Assembly: GCF_000739015.1 (NCBI RefSeq)
Contig: NZ_JPUG01000072.1
Coordinates: forward strand, 1 to 51,911
Direction of reading: 5' to 3'
Source: Microvirga sp. BSC39
Lineage (GTDB): Bacteria; Pseudomonadota; Alphaproteobacteria; Rhizobiales; Beijerinckiaceae
Length of the DNA stretch: 51,911 bases
Positions 39,347 through 51,911 of the stretch are shown here, piece by piece. The translations under genes were made by a program, and so were the position numbers. The notes below the pieces were generated by a model that saw only the letters and a program-made list of their open reading frames with translations, made no database searches and was not told the DNA's origin. How positions within the stretch are numbered: the stretch's first letter is position 1; each line of letters begins with the position of its first letter.

Positions 39347-40423
39347 TCACTCCGCGGCCTGGCGCTCTACCCCGGAAGAGGCAATCTCCAGAACCTTGCG
39401 TACGTCCTCCTCCTTGGTGGCCCAGGAGGCGACAAGGCGGATCAGAACCTCGTTCTCTCCAACCTGCTCCGCTTCCGGCAGGCTCAGCTCGGTCCAGGAG
39501 CTGTAGAGGATGCCGGCTGCCTTGAGCGCTTGGTTCAAGGCCTGCGGGATAATCGGAAACACCTCGTTGGCGTCCGTCGGCCAGGCGAGACGCACCCCGG
39601 GGAGCTTCGTCAACCCCTCTGACAAAAGCTTGGCCATGCGGTTGGCGTGGCGAGCATTGGCGAGCCAGTGATCGTCTGCGAAGTAGCCTTCGAACTGGGC
39701 CGCGATCAGCCGGCCCTTGGAGATGACCTGACCGGCGCGCTTGGACCGGTAGTCCAACGCCTCCGCCAGATCGGGCTTGAACACCACGATGGCCTCGGCC
39801 ATGAGGCCGCCGTTCTTGGTGGCCCCGAAGGAGAGGATGTCGATGCCCTGCTTCCAGGTCATCTCGGCCGGGGTGCAGCCGAGGGCCACGAGGGCATTGG
39901 CGAAGCGTGCGCCGTCCATGTGGAAGGACAGGCCGTGCTCGCGGCAGACATGACCCAGGGCGGCCAGCTCGTCGAGGCTGTAGACGAGACCGCCTTCGCT
40001 CACCTGCGAAATCGAGAGCGCCTTCGGGGGCATCTGCTTCGCGGCCCTGGGCAGGCTGTTCAGATAAGCCGCGACATCCTCGGCCCTCAGCTTGGCGCCG
40101 ACGCCCGGCAGGCCGGCGAGCTTGGCTCCATGCATGAAGAATTCCGGCGCTCCGCATTCATCATCGATGATGTGAGCCTCCCGGTGGCAGACGCAGAGCC
40201 CATAGGGCGGCACGGCCGAGGAGAGCGCGAGTGCGTTGGCGGCCGTGCCGGTCGTCGCAAAGAAGACGGAGACCTCACGCTCGAAGATCTTTCTGAAGCG
40301 CGCTCTGACGCGCTGGGAGATCTCATCGTTGCCGTAAGCCGCCATGGCCCCGGCATTGGCCTGCACGATGGCTTGGAGAACGGGAGCGCTGGCTCCCACG
40401 ATGTTGTCGCTGGCGAAATTCAT
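39347..40423 (-). CDS. ltaE: Low-specificity L-threonine aldolase
   Basis: A PLP enzyme that cleaves threonine or allo-threonine to glycine and acetaldehyde; 358 residues. ATG 40423 (MNFASDNIVGASAPVLQAIV) has AGGAG about 8 bp upstream; the longer frame is rejected. Motifs: SDNIVGASAPVLQA, YGNDEISQRV, TGTAANALALSSA, HIIDDECGAPEFF, SFHMDGARFANALVALG with the PLP-contacting Asp, and DILSFGATKNGGL with the Schiff-base lysine near residue 209. It is monocistronic and divergent from gltB. Confidence 0.93.
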   Translation of the reverse strand: MNFASDNIVGASAPVLQAIVQANAGAMAAYGNDEISQRVRARFRKIFEREVSVFFATTGTAANALALSSAVPPYGLCVCHREAHIIDDECGAPEFFMHGAKLAGLPGVGAKLRAEDVAAYLNSLPRAAKQMPPKALSISQVSEGGLVYSLDELAALGHVCREHGLSFHMDGARFANALVALGCTPAEMTWKQGIDILSFGATKNGGLMAEAIVVFKPDLAEALDYRSKRAGQVISKGRLIAAQFEGYFADDHWLANARHANRMAKLLSEGLTKLPGVRLAWPTDANEVFPIIPQALNQALKAAGILYSSWTELSLPEAEQVGENEVLIRLVASWATKEEDVRKVLEIASSGVERQAAE

Positions 40424-40993
40424 GGATGCTCTCCTAGAACATCGCGCCCAGGAGGGAAATGCCTTTTCCGGCATGGCCTGGATGCTCTTGCGGGTGGAAC
40501 GGGTGCAGGCGTCTCATCGTCTCTGACAACAAGTCAAGAACATTGACCCATCGGCTGAGACTTGCGTCCGCGAGGGCCGAAAAGCTGCTTTTGTTACATC
40601 CCGAGTCGCCGCCTTGTAACTTTTGTCTAAAATTTCTCTAAACCCTCTTGTGCCCTGCAACAAACTCTGGCAGTTTGACCGCATTAGGACAGCCATGCTG
40701 TCCCTTTTGGGGTGCCTGCGCCCTGTCTTTGACGCCCTGGGGTTTTCTTGATGCTTCGCACGACGCGAACGAAACGAGATACCACGAAAGCCGCCCGCAA
40801 AGCGTGGGCGGGACGGGCGACTCTGGGCTGACCTCAAGCCCAAAGGATGCCCGCGAGGAGCGGGCTCCCCTGCCGGACCCACCCCTCGAAGAAGACCGAA
40901 GAAGCGGCGGGCACCCGGACGATCCGATCATCCGGCGGGCCTCAAAGCCGCCTCAAAGAACTTGAATGACGCGTTCGGATGTAAGGACCTGCC
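40424..40993. other. 570-bp divergent regulatory region with structured gltB leader
   Basis: No credible gene. A perfect GGACAGC/GCTGTCC dyad with 3-nt loop lies at 40687-40703, followed by CTTTT. Three GC-rich hairpins then follow in tandem: CCGCCC/GGGCGG at 40791-40811, TGGGCT/AGCCCA at 40824-40842, and GCCCGC/GCGGGC at 40849-40865. The gltB ribosome site AAGGA lies 7 bp before its ATG. I could not match this to a known riboswitch, and I found no clear sigma-54 site. Confidence 0.45.
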
Positions 40994-45712
<4,719 letters not shown>

Positions 45713-45732
45713 GGATTGTAAGGGGCAAACCC

Positions 45733-47154
45733 ATGGGCAAGGTCACAGGCTTTCTCGAATACGACCGTCAGGAGCAGAAGTATCAGCTCGCCGGTGAGCG
45801 CGTGCGCCACTTCCGCGAGTTCACGCTGCCGCTCGACACCAACGATCTGCGCAAGCAGGCAGGGCGCTGCATGGATTGCGGCATCCCCTTCTGCCACGGG
45901 CCAACGGGTTGTCCGGTGCACAACCAGATCCCGGACTGGAACGATCTCGTCTGGTCCGACGATTGGGAGGAGGCTGCGCGCAACCTCCACACCACCAACA
46001 ACTTCCCCGAGTTCACGGGCCGCATCTGCCCGGCTCCATGCGAGGAAGCCTGCACGCTCAACCTCGAGAACCAGCCGGTCACCATCAAGACCATCGAGCA
46101 GGCCATTGCCGACAAGGCCTGGGAGATGGGGTTCGTGAAGCCGGAGCCTGCGGATGTCCAGACCGGCAAGCGCGTGGCCGTGATCGGCTCGGGCCCCGCC
46201 GGCATGGCGGCCGCCCAGCAGCTCGCCCGTGTGGGACATGAAGTGCATGTGTTCGAGCGTCAGGCGAAGCCCGGCGGCCTGCTGCGCTACGGCATCCCGG
46301 ACTTCAAGATGGAGAAGTACCACATTGACCGCCGGGTGAAGCAGATGGAGGCCGAAGGCGTTGTCTTCCATTGCGGCGTGAACATCGGCGTCGACAAGAG
46401 CTTTGCATCCCTCCACAACGAGTTCGACGCGGTGCTGTTCGCCGGCGGCGCGGAAGATCCGCGCAACCCGAACCTGCCGGGTCAGGACCTCGCCGGTGTG
46501 TATTACGCGATGCGGTATCTCACGCAGTCCAACCAGCGCGTGGGCCACGAGGAAGTCACCGAAGAGCCGATCCTTGCGGGCGGCAAGCATGTGGTGGTGA
46601 TCGGCGGCGGCGACACGGCCTCGGACTGCGTCGGCACCGCGTTCCGCCAGGGTGCCCTCTCGGTGACCCAGCTCGACATCCGCCCCAAGCCGCCGGAGCG
46701 GGAGGACAAGCTCACCGTGTGGCCCTACTGGCCGACGAAGATGCGCACCTCCTCGTCCCAGGCGGAAGGCGCGGAGCGCGAATTCCAGGCTGCGACGCTG
46801 GGAATTGAGGGCAAGAAGGGCCGCGTCACCGGCGTGCAATGCGCCCGCGTCGACGACAGGCGCCAGCCGATCCCGGGCAGCGAGTTCGTGCTCAAGGCCG
46901 ATCTCGTGTTCATCGCCATCGGCTTTGCGGGCTCGGTGAAGGAAGGCCTGCTCGAGCAGTCGGGCGTGGCCATGGACCGCCGCGGCAACGTGGTGGCCGA
47001 CGACAGGAGCTACAGGACCTCGAACGATAAGGTGTTTGTCGCCGGCGACATGCGCCGCGGCCAGTCGCTGGTGGTGTGGGCGATCCGCGAAGGCCGTCAG
47101 GCCGCGCGGTCCATCGACACCTTCCTGACGGGCTCCAGCACCCTGCCGGTCTAA
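45733..47154 (+). CDS. gltD: Glutamate synthase (NADPH), small subunit
   Basis: Takes electrons from NADPH through FAD and iron-sulfur clusters to GltB; 473 residues. ATG 45733 follows an AAGGGG-type site. N-terminal cysteine motifs RCMDCGIPFCHGPTGCPVHN and CPAPCEEACTLN bind 4Fe-4S clusters. FAD motif VIGSGPAGMAAAQQLARVGH near residues 153-172, NADPH motif VVVIGGGDTASDCVGTAFRQ near residue 295, and C-terminal FVAGDMRRGQSLVVWAIREG. Operon with gltB. Confidence 0.97.
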   Translation: MGKVTGFLEYDRQEQKYQLAGERVRHFREFTLPLDTNDLRKQAGRCMDCGIPFCHGPTGCPVHNQIPDWNDLVWSDDWEEAARNLHTTNNFPEFTGRICPAPCEEACTLNLENQPVTIKTIEQAIADKAWEMGFVKPEPADVQTGKRVAVIGSGPAGMAAAQQLARVGHEVHVFERQAKPGGLLRYGIPDFKMEKYHIDRRVKQMEAEGVVFHCGVNIGVDKSFASLHNEFDAVLFAGGAEDPRNPNLPGQDLAGVYYAMRYLTQSNQRVGHEEVTEEPILAGGKHVVVIGGGDTASDCVGTAFRQGALSVTQLDIRPKPPEREDKLTVWPYWPTKMRTSSSQAEGAEREFQAATLGIEGKKGRVTGVQCARVDDRRQPIPGSEFVLKADLVFIAIGFAGSVKEGLLEQSGVAMDRRGNVVADDRSYRTSNDKVFVAGDMRRGQSLVVWAIREGRQAARSIDTFLTGSSTLPV

Positions 47155-47177
47155 ACCCACGATCCTTCGGAAACGAA

Positions 47178-47210
47178 AAGCGGCGGCTCACCCCAAGTGA
47201 GCCGCCGCTT
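47178..47210. terminator. Terminator between gltD and the DUF459 gene
   Basis: Perfect 14-bp stem AAGCGGCGGCTCAC/GTGAGCCGCCGCTT with a 5-nt loop. On the minus strand it is followed by TTCG; the plus strand has only TCTGATTT. It serves convergent genes. Confidence 0.8.
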
Positions 47211-47228
47211 CTGATTTCGGGACCGTCC

Positions 47229-48479
47229 CTATGGATTCGGCCAGCGGAAGTCATCCACCCGGCCGGGACGTGAACTGGGGGCGATGCCGGCCCGCATGGC
47301 CCGTTGGACGGGATAGGCATGGTCGCCGGTGAGCTTCGGCGGCGCCGATACGAGGGTGCCTCCTGGCGCGACGTCCTGACGGGTCAGCGGCAGAACCGGG
47401 CCGACCAGCGGCTTCTGCGGCAGGGCCACCGGAGCGGCGGCATCCGGCGGAGGCGGCACGGCCGCCTCGATGGTCGGCGTGGCCGCTCCATCGGCGGGCG
47501 CATTCTGTGCGGGATCGGGCGCGGTGGCTGTCGCCGATCCGCCGAGACCGAGAACCCGCTTGATTTCCGTATCGGCAAAGAACGCCACTTTCCGTGCGCC
47601 GGCCCGGGTGAAGAACACGCCTTCGTTGGTTCGGAGCTTGGCTGGATCCCCGTCCACATCCGGGCCGATGTCCGTGTAGCGGTTATCCTCGTCCACGAAG
47701 CCCGGCCAGATGTCCACATAGACCCCGCCGTTGCGGCGGACGCTTTCCTTGTAGATCTCGTTCATGGCAACGAGATCATCCGAAATCTTGCTGTTCTTCA
47801 TGGGCGGCAGGCCGATCCACACGAAGGGGACCTTTCGCTCCTTCAGAACGCCCGTGATCGCATCGATGCGCTGCCGGTAGAGTTCCTTCCAGCGGTCGGA
47901 CAGCGCCTCCACGCTCTCCTCGCCCTCCCGGATCGACTGCCGGTCGTTCGTTCCCAGCATGACCACCGCGATGGAGGTTTTCTGCCCACCGTCGAGGGTT
48001 GTCTTAATGAAGTTGGGCCAATCGGCCGGGTCGCTGCGAACGAGGTTCGTGTCGCTCCTGACCTTGGATACGACGGCAACGTCCTCGTCGTCGCTGAAAT
48101 GAGCATCGAGCCCCTGCCGGGCATAGCTCGCCAATGCGTCGCCGAACACCACCACATGGGTGCTCGGATTGACCTTGGGCTTCTCCTGCTTGGCCACGGC
48201 CGCCGGCGGAGGTGCGGACCTGCGGGGTCTTGAGACGGGAGCACGCGCCGGCGGAGGGGGCTCCTGAGCGCCGAAGAAGCGCCTGATGCTGAAGCCCTGC
48301 TGCGGCTGGGGTTGCGCCGGCTGGACAAGTTTGCCGGGATAGTAGCCCGGGGGGTAAGCCCTCTGATCCCGGTAGGCCGGCTGCTGGTAGTAGCCGGATT
48401 GCGCCAGGGCTGCATCGACCCCGCCCGCTGCAAGGAGCAGGGCCAGGGTCATACGGTGAAGAATCGGCACTATTCTCAT
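47229..48479 (-). CDS. DUF459 SGNH-fold exported protein, catalytic residues apparently lost
   Basis: A 416-residue exported protein. ATG 48479 (MRIVPILHRMTLALLLAAGG) is preceded by AGGA about 11 bp away; ATG 48491 is too close to it. Signal peptide to about residue 26, then a Pro/Gln/Tyr-rich linker to residue 105, the SGNH domain to about 310, and a Pro/Ala-rich tail. Block I reads VVFGDALASY at 111-120, where SGNH enzymes have GDS. Block III GTND (176-179) is intact. Block V reads NEGVFFTRAGARK, where DxxH is expected, so Phe289 replaces the His. A binding role is more likely than hydrolysis. It is followed upstream by the mltB-type gene on the same strand. Confidence 0.85.
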   Translation of the reverse strand: MRIVPILHRMTLALLLAAGGVDAALAQSGYYQQPAYRDQRAYPPGYYPGKLVQPAQPQPQQGFSIRRFFGAQEPPPPARAPVSRPRRSAPPPAAVAKQEKPKVNPSTHVVVFGDALASYARQGLDAHFSDDEDVAVVSKVRSDTNLVRSDPADWPNFIKTTLDGGQKTSIAVVMLGTNDRQSIREGEESVEALSDRWKELYRQRIDAITGVLKERKVPFVWIGLPPMKNSKISDDLVAMNEIYKESVRRNGGVYVDIWPGFVDEDNRYTDIGPDVDGDPAKLRTNEGVFFTRAGARKVAFFADTEIKRVLGLGGSATATAPDPAQNAPADGAATPTIEAAVPPPPDAAAPVALPQKPLVGPVLPLTRQDVAPGGTLVSAPPKLTGDHAYPVQRAMRAGIAPSSRPGRVDDFRWPNP

Positions 48480-48521
48480 AGGCGGTTCCATCCTAATCCG
48501 GACCAGCCTGGGGTAGAGCCG

Positions 48522-49745
48522 TCAGCGGGTCGCGCGCAGTTCGCGCAAAACAGCATAATCCGCATAGCCATCCGGGATCAAACCACGCCGAAGCTGGAAG
48601 TTCCGCACGGCCTCCCGGGTCTTGGACCCGAACTTGCCGTCCGTGTCGCCCTCATAGAAGCCGAGACGGGCCAGGCGCTCCTGCAGTTCCTGGCGCTGCT
48701 CCTTGGCCAGCATAGGCTCCTTGGGCCAGGCGCCCTGGATCGGCTGCCCGCCCATGAGACGGTCGCCGAGATGCGCCACGCCCATGGCATAGGCATCGGA
48801 GGAGTTGTAGGTCTTGATCACGTCGTAGTTCTTGGTGACTAGGAAGGCCGGGCCGTTCGCTCCTCCGGGCAGGAACAGGGAAGCCTCGCCTGCCCGCGGC
48901 ATGGCCTTGCCATCGGGTCGGCGCAGGCCGAGCGCCTGCCATTGGGCGAAGTTCAGCTTCAGGTAGCGGAAGTCGAAGCCCTTCGGCAGCTGAACCTCGA
49001 AGCCCCAGGGAAGCCCCGGCTCCCAGCCCTGCTGGCGCAGGTAATTGGCCGTGGAGGCCATGGCGTCCGGCACCGATGACCAGATATCCCGCACCCCGTC
49101 CCCGTTGCCGTCGACGGCGTATTTCATGAAGCTCGAGGGCATGAACTGGGTCTGGCCCATGGCCCCGGCCCAGGAGCCCAGCATCTTGGAGCGGTCCACA
49201 TGGTCCTGCTCCAGGATCTGAAGCGCGGTGAGCAGTTCCTCCCGGAAGAAGTCGGCGCGATAGCCCGTATAGGCCAGGGTCGACAGCGCCCGGATGGCAT
49301 AGATCGAGCCGGTGAAGCTGCCGTAATTGGTCTCCATGCCCCAGACGCCGAGCACCACGGAGCGCGGAACGCCGTAGGTCTTCTCGACCAGGCTCAGCGT
49401 CTTCGACCACTCGGCGTTCACCTCCCGGCCGCGCTTCAGGCGCTCATTGGAGATGGAGCCGTTGATGTAGTCCCAGATCGGGCGGACGAACTCGGACTGC
49501 TTCTTGGTGAGCGCGATGATCTTGGCGTCGGGCTCGACGCCCCGGAATGCCTCGTTGAAGGTCGCCTGAGAGACGCCCCGCGCCTTCGCCTCCGGCCAGA
49601 GCCCCTGCACGAAGCGCTGGAACCCAGCCTGAGACGCCTCCTGCGCCTGGACAGGCAGCGCCAGGAGCTCCACACCGGCGGTGAGGCTCAGACCGAGAAG
49701 GAGGGCGCCGGACAGGCGGCGCACCAGAAGAAGCGGCTGGCGCAT
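48522..49745 (-). CDS. Lytic murein transglycosylase, MltB family
   Basis: A 407-residue exported enzyme that cleaves peptidoglycan glycan strands to 1,6-anhydro-muropeptides. ATG 49745. Signal peptide to about residue 35 (LLALPVQAQ). The SLT_2 domain contains the catalytic Glu138 in VLGVWGMETNYGSFTG, then GSWAGAMGQTQFMPSSFMKY and VDGNGDGVRDIWSSVPDAMA. A C-terminal peptidoglycan-binding domain spans about 345-405 (RLGFYEGDTDGKFGSKTREA). No lipobox, so soluble periplasmic. A DUF459 gene lies 42 bp downstream on the same strand and may be cotranscribed. Confidence 0.93.
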   Translation of the reverse strand: MRQPLLLVRRLSGALLLGLSLTAGVELLALPVQAQEASQAGFQRFVQGLWPEAKARGVSQATFNEAFRGVEPDAKIIALTKKQSEFVRPIWDYINGSISNERLKRGREVNAEWSKTLSLVEKTYGVPRSVVLGVWGMETNYGSFTGSIYAIRALSTLAYTGYRADFFREELLTALQILEQDHVDRSKMLGSWAGAMGQTQFMPSSFMKYAVDGNGDGVRDIWSSVPDAMASTANYLRQQGWEPGLPWGFEVQLPKGFDFRYLKLNFAQWQALGLRRPDGKAMPRAGEASLFLPGGANGPAFLVTKNYDVIKTYNSSDAYAMGVAHLGDRLMGGQPIQGAWPKEPMLAKEQRQELQERLARLGFYEGDTDGKFGSKTREAVRNFQLRRGLIPDGYADYAVLRELRATR

Positions 49746-49838
49746 AGGGGTCGCTCACGGAAACAGGACTGATCGTCCTGCCATTGCGACACTACGAGAG
49801 TTAACAGCCGGTTGACAGCTAGCCTTATAGATAGGTCC

Positions 49839-50825
49839 CTATGCGGCTTTTCGACCCGCCAGGGCCTGTTCCCAGCGCAGAGCCTGGTCGACGATTGCCT
49901 CCAGATCGTCGTGCTGCGGCGTCCATCCGAGCTCACGGATTCTGTCGACCTTCGCCACGAGCTGGGCCGGATCGCCGGGCCGGCGCGGGCTCAGGCGAAC
50001 CTCGAAATCGACCCCTGACACCTTCTTGACCACGTCGACGACCTCCAGCACCGAGGCCCCGTGGCCGTAGCCGCAGTTCATGATCGTGCAGTCGCCGCCG
50101 TTGCGGAGGTGCTGAAGGGCTACGAGATGCGCCCGGGCGAGGTCGTTGACCTGGATGTAATCGCGCACGCAGGTGCCGTCCGCGGTGGCATAATCCGTTC
50201 CGAACACGTCGAGATGGGGCCTCTGGCCGAGCGCCGCCTGGGCCGCCACCTTGATGAGGTGCGTCGCCTGCGGGGTGGACTGGCCGGAGCGGCCCTTGGG
50301 GTCGGCGCCGGCGACGTTGAAATAACGCAGGATGGCATAGCGCAGCCCATGGGCCGTATGGGCATCCTGCAGCATCCATTCGGACATGAGCTTGCTGCGG
50401 CCGTAAGGATTGATCGGCTCGAGCGGCATGTCCTCAGTCAGCAGGGGCGCCTCGGCATTGCCGTAGACCGCGGCCGTGGAGGAAAAGACGAAGTTCTTGA
50501 TCCCCTTTTGGACCGCCGTTTCGATCAGCGCCCGGGTCTTCACCGTGTTGCCGAAGTAATAGCCCAGCGGGTCGGTGACGGATTCCGGCACCACGATCTT
50601 GGCGGCGAAATGCAGGATGCTGTCGATGCCGTGCTCGTCGATGACGCTGGACAGGAGGGCTTGGTCACTCACGTCGCCCGTGACGAAGGTAGCCTCCTGC
50701 GGCACGGCCCAGCGGAAGCCTGTCGACAGGTTGTCGAGCACGACCACGGTCTCGCCCGCATCCAGAAGCTCGAGCACCATATGGCTGCCGATATAGCCCG
50801 CGCCGCCCGTCACCAGTACCGCCAT
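49839..50825 (-). CDS. galE: UDP-glucose 4-epimerase
   Basis: Interconverts UDP-glucose and UDP-galactose with bound NAD; 328 residues. ATG 50825. NAD motif VTGGAGYIGSH at 5-15, DNLSTG at 31-36, then FAAKIVVPESV, the SSTAAVYG catalytic Ser/Thr region near 115-122, and Tyr141/Lys145 in NPYGRSK. C-terminal CVRDYIQVNDLARAHL is the GalE signature. It is divergent from galU over 200 bp; both supply sugars for surface polysaccharide. Confidence 0.95.
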   Translation of the reverse strand: MAVLVTGGAGYIGSHMVLELLDAGETVVVLDNLSTGFRWAVPQEATFVTGDVSDQALLSSVIDEHGIDSILHFAAKIVVPESVTDPLGYYFGNTVKTRALIETAVQKGIKNFVFSSTAAVYGNAEAPLLTEDMPLEPINPYGRSKLMSEWMLQDAHTAHGLRYAILRYFNVAGADPKGRSGQSTPQATHLIKVAAQAALGQRPHLDVFGTDYATADGTCVRDYIQVNDLARAHLVALQHLRNGGDCTIMNCGYGHGASVLEVVDVVKKVSGVDFEVRLSPRRPGDPAQLVAKVDRIRELGWTPQHDDLEAIVDQALRWEQALAGRKAA

Positions 50826-51025
50826 GTCCGTCTCCCGAAAACTGCTCCGCTCGGCAGCTTAACCACAACGCTTCAGGTTCAATTCAGGTCCAGAGCTTCA
50901 ATGAAGAAGCACGACCGATGAAACAAGCCGGGACTTACCGCGTTATGGGTAGCCGAAGCTTGGCCTTTGTCGGTTTCCTTTTCCGGGTCCTGTCTTAGAT
51001 TATCCCTCCACCTTTCTGCTCACTC

Positions 51026-51904
51026 ATGGCTCATTCAATGAAGCGTATCCGCAAAGCAGTCCTGCCCGTCGCCGGTCTCGGCACCCGGTTCCTGCCCGCC
51101 ACCAAGGCCGTGCCCAAGGAGATGCTGTGCGTCGTCGACCGTCCCGTGGTGCAGCACGTGGTTGACGAGGCCCGCGCCGCCGGGATCGAGCACTTCATCT
51201 TCGTCACCGGCCGCAACAAGGCCGTGATCGAGGACCATTTCGACATTGCCTACGAGCTCAACCGCACCCTCGAGGGCCGCGGCAAGACCAAGGAGCTGGA
51301 GATCCTGGCCAAGGATCAGCCCCAGGCCGGCCAGACGAGCTTCACCCGCCAGCAGGAGCCCTTGGGCCTCGGCCACGCGGTGTGGTGCGCCCGGGAGCTG
51401 GTGGGCGACGAGCCCTTCGCGGTGATCCTGCCCGACATGCTCAGCCGCGGCTCCATGGAGCAGATGATCGCAGCCTATGAGAAGCACGGCGGCAATATCA
51501 TCGCCGTGGAGGAAGTGCCCGAGGACCAGACCCACCAGTACGGCATCGTCTCGGTCGGCCAGGAATTCGGCCAGACCTTCGAGATCACCGGCATGGTGGA
51601 GAAGCCCCCGAAGGGCACCGCGCCGTCGAACTACATCATCTCCGGCCGCTACATCCTGCAGCCCCAGGTCTTTGACCTGCTCTCGAACCAGGAGCGCGGC
51701 GCCGGCAACGAGATCCAGCTGACCGATTCCATGATCCGCCTCATGAAGGAGCAGCCCTTCTTCGGCATGAAGTACCAGGGCAGGACCTACGATACCGGCT
51801 CGAAGATCGGCTTCCTCATGGCCAACGTGGCCTATGCCCTTGAGCGCGAGGAGCTCTCGGCGGAATTCCGCCGCGAACTCGAAGCGCTGCTGCGGCAGAA
51901 GTAG
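51026..51904 (+). CDS. galU: UTP-glucose-1-phosphate uridylyltransferase
   Basis: Makes UDP-glucose from glucose-1-phosphate and UTP. 292 residues from ATG 51026; ATG 51038 (MKRIRKAVLPVAG) is an equally good start, and neither has a clear ribosome site. Signature AGLGTRFLPATKAVPKEML near residues 16-34, VDRPVVQHVVDEARAAG, EPLGLGHAVWCAREL, VILPDMLSRG with the metal Asp, and GMVEKPPKGTAPSNYIISGR. The C-terminus is complete, ending 7 bp before the window edge. Confidence 0.95.
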   Translation: MAHSMKRIRKAVLPVAGLGTRFLPATKAVPKEMLCVVDRPVVQHVVDEARAAGIEHFIFVTGRNKAVIEDHFDIAYELNRTLEGRGKTKELEILAKDQPQAGQTSFTRQQEPLGLGHAVWCARELVGDEPFAVILPDMLSRGSMEQMIAAYEKHGGNIIAVEEVPEDQTHQYGIVSVGQEFGQTFEITGMVEKPPKGTAPSNYIISGRYILQPQVFDLLSNQERGAGNEIQLTDSMIRLMKEQPFFGMKYQGRTYDTGSKIGFLMANVAYALEREELSAEFRRELEALLRQK

Positions 51905-51911
51905 GCGGGTT

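Noticed and set aside
40660..40700. Sigma-54 promoter ahead of gltB (TGGCAG seen)
   Set aside because: There is no TTGCA-type -12 element at the required distance.
40648..40965. Possible 105-residue gene upstream of gltB
   Set aside because: No family resemblance, no ribosome site, and the region is full of hairpins; more likely a leader.

Overview
The window is a 51.9 kb piece of high-G+C chromosome from an alphaproteobacterium of the order Hyphomicrobiales (Rhizobiales). The evidence is a set of clade-typical genes: an RcdA (DUF1465), a TrcR-type DUF1013 regulator, a GapR (DUF2312), a CpdR receiver, a three-gene pntAA/pntAB/pntB transhydrogenase preceded by a COX4-type gene, a DUF1036-pyk pair, and palindromic intergenic repeats of rhizobial style. 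A Methylobacteriaceae member such as Microvirga is my best guess, but only by general resemblance. I see no phage, plasmid, insertion sequence, CRISPR or secretion island. This is core genome.

Layout. 1-5 kb: ABC exporter (cut by the left edge), rpmE, rcdA, a DUF1192 gene, a quinone oxidoreductase and trcR. 5-13 kb: propionyl-CoA synthetase, a TauE/SafE permease, two divergent DUF465 genes, purEK, rpsU, a TPR lipoprotein, a nucleotidyltransferase and a GNAT acetyltransferase. 13-22 kb: transhydrogenase operon, a GT4 glycosyltransferase, an ABC1 kinase and oligoendopeptidase F. 22-26 kb: two exported peptidoglycan enzymes (L,D-transpeptidase and DUF882/M15 peptidase). 26-34 kb: a DUF1989 gene, thioesterase, gapR operon, EamA transporter, DUF1036-pyk, alpha/beta hydrolase, TPR protein, rpmJ, tRNA-Val(GAC) and cpdR. 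34-41 kb: second N-formylglutamate amidohydrolase, MFS transporter, hisN, lysophospholipase-like hydrolase, a small heat-shock gene and threonine aldolase. 41-52 kb: gltBD, a DUF459 protein, an MltB-type transglycosylase, galE and galU.

How the genes work together. Four regulators of the alphaproteobacterial cell cycle or nucleoid lie within 34 kb (rcdA, trcR, gapR, cpdR). CpdR and RcdA act in the same ClpXP adaptor hierarchy that degrades CtrA. Cell-wall remodelling is represented by the L,D-transpeptidase, the DUF882 peptidase and the MltB homologue. galE and galU supply UDP-sugars. gltBD, the transhydrogenase and pyk are central metabolism.

The most interesting signals are in non-coding or overlapping sequence: (1) the hsp20 gene has a good RpoH-type promoter and a three-hairpin leader whose last hairpin matches the ROSE RNA thermometer pattern, including the bulged G; (2) an ideal terminator hairpin has the start codon of the next gene inside its 3' arm; (3) a DUF459 SGNH-fold protein appears to have lost its catalytic Ser and His; (4) a hydrolase runs 159 bp antisense into hisN; (5) two unrelated palindromic repeats are nested in each other; (6) a consensus CtrA box lies upstream of rcdA. 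I found no wholly new multi-gene system.
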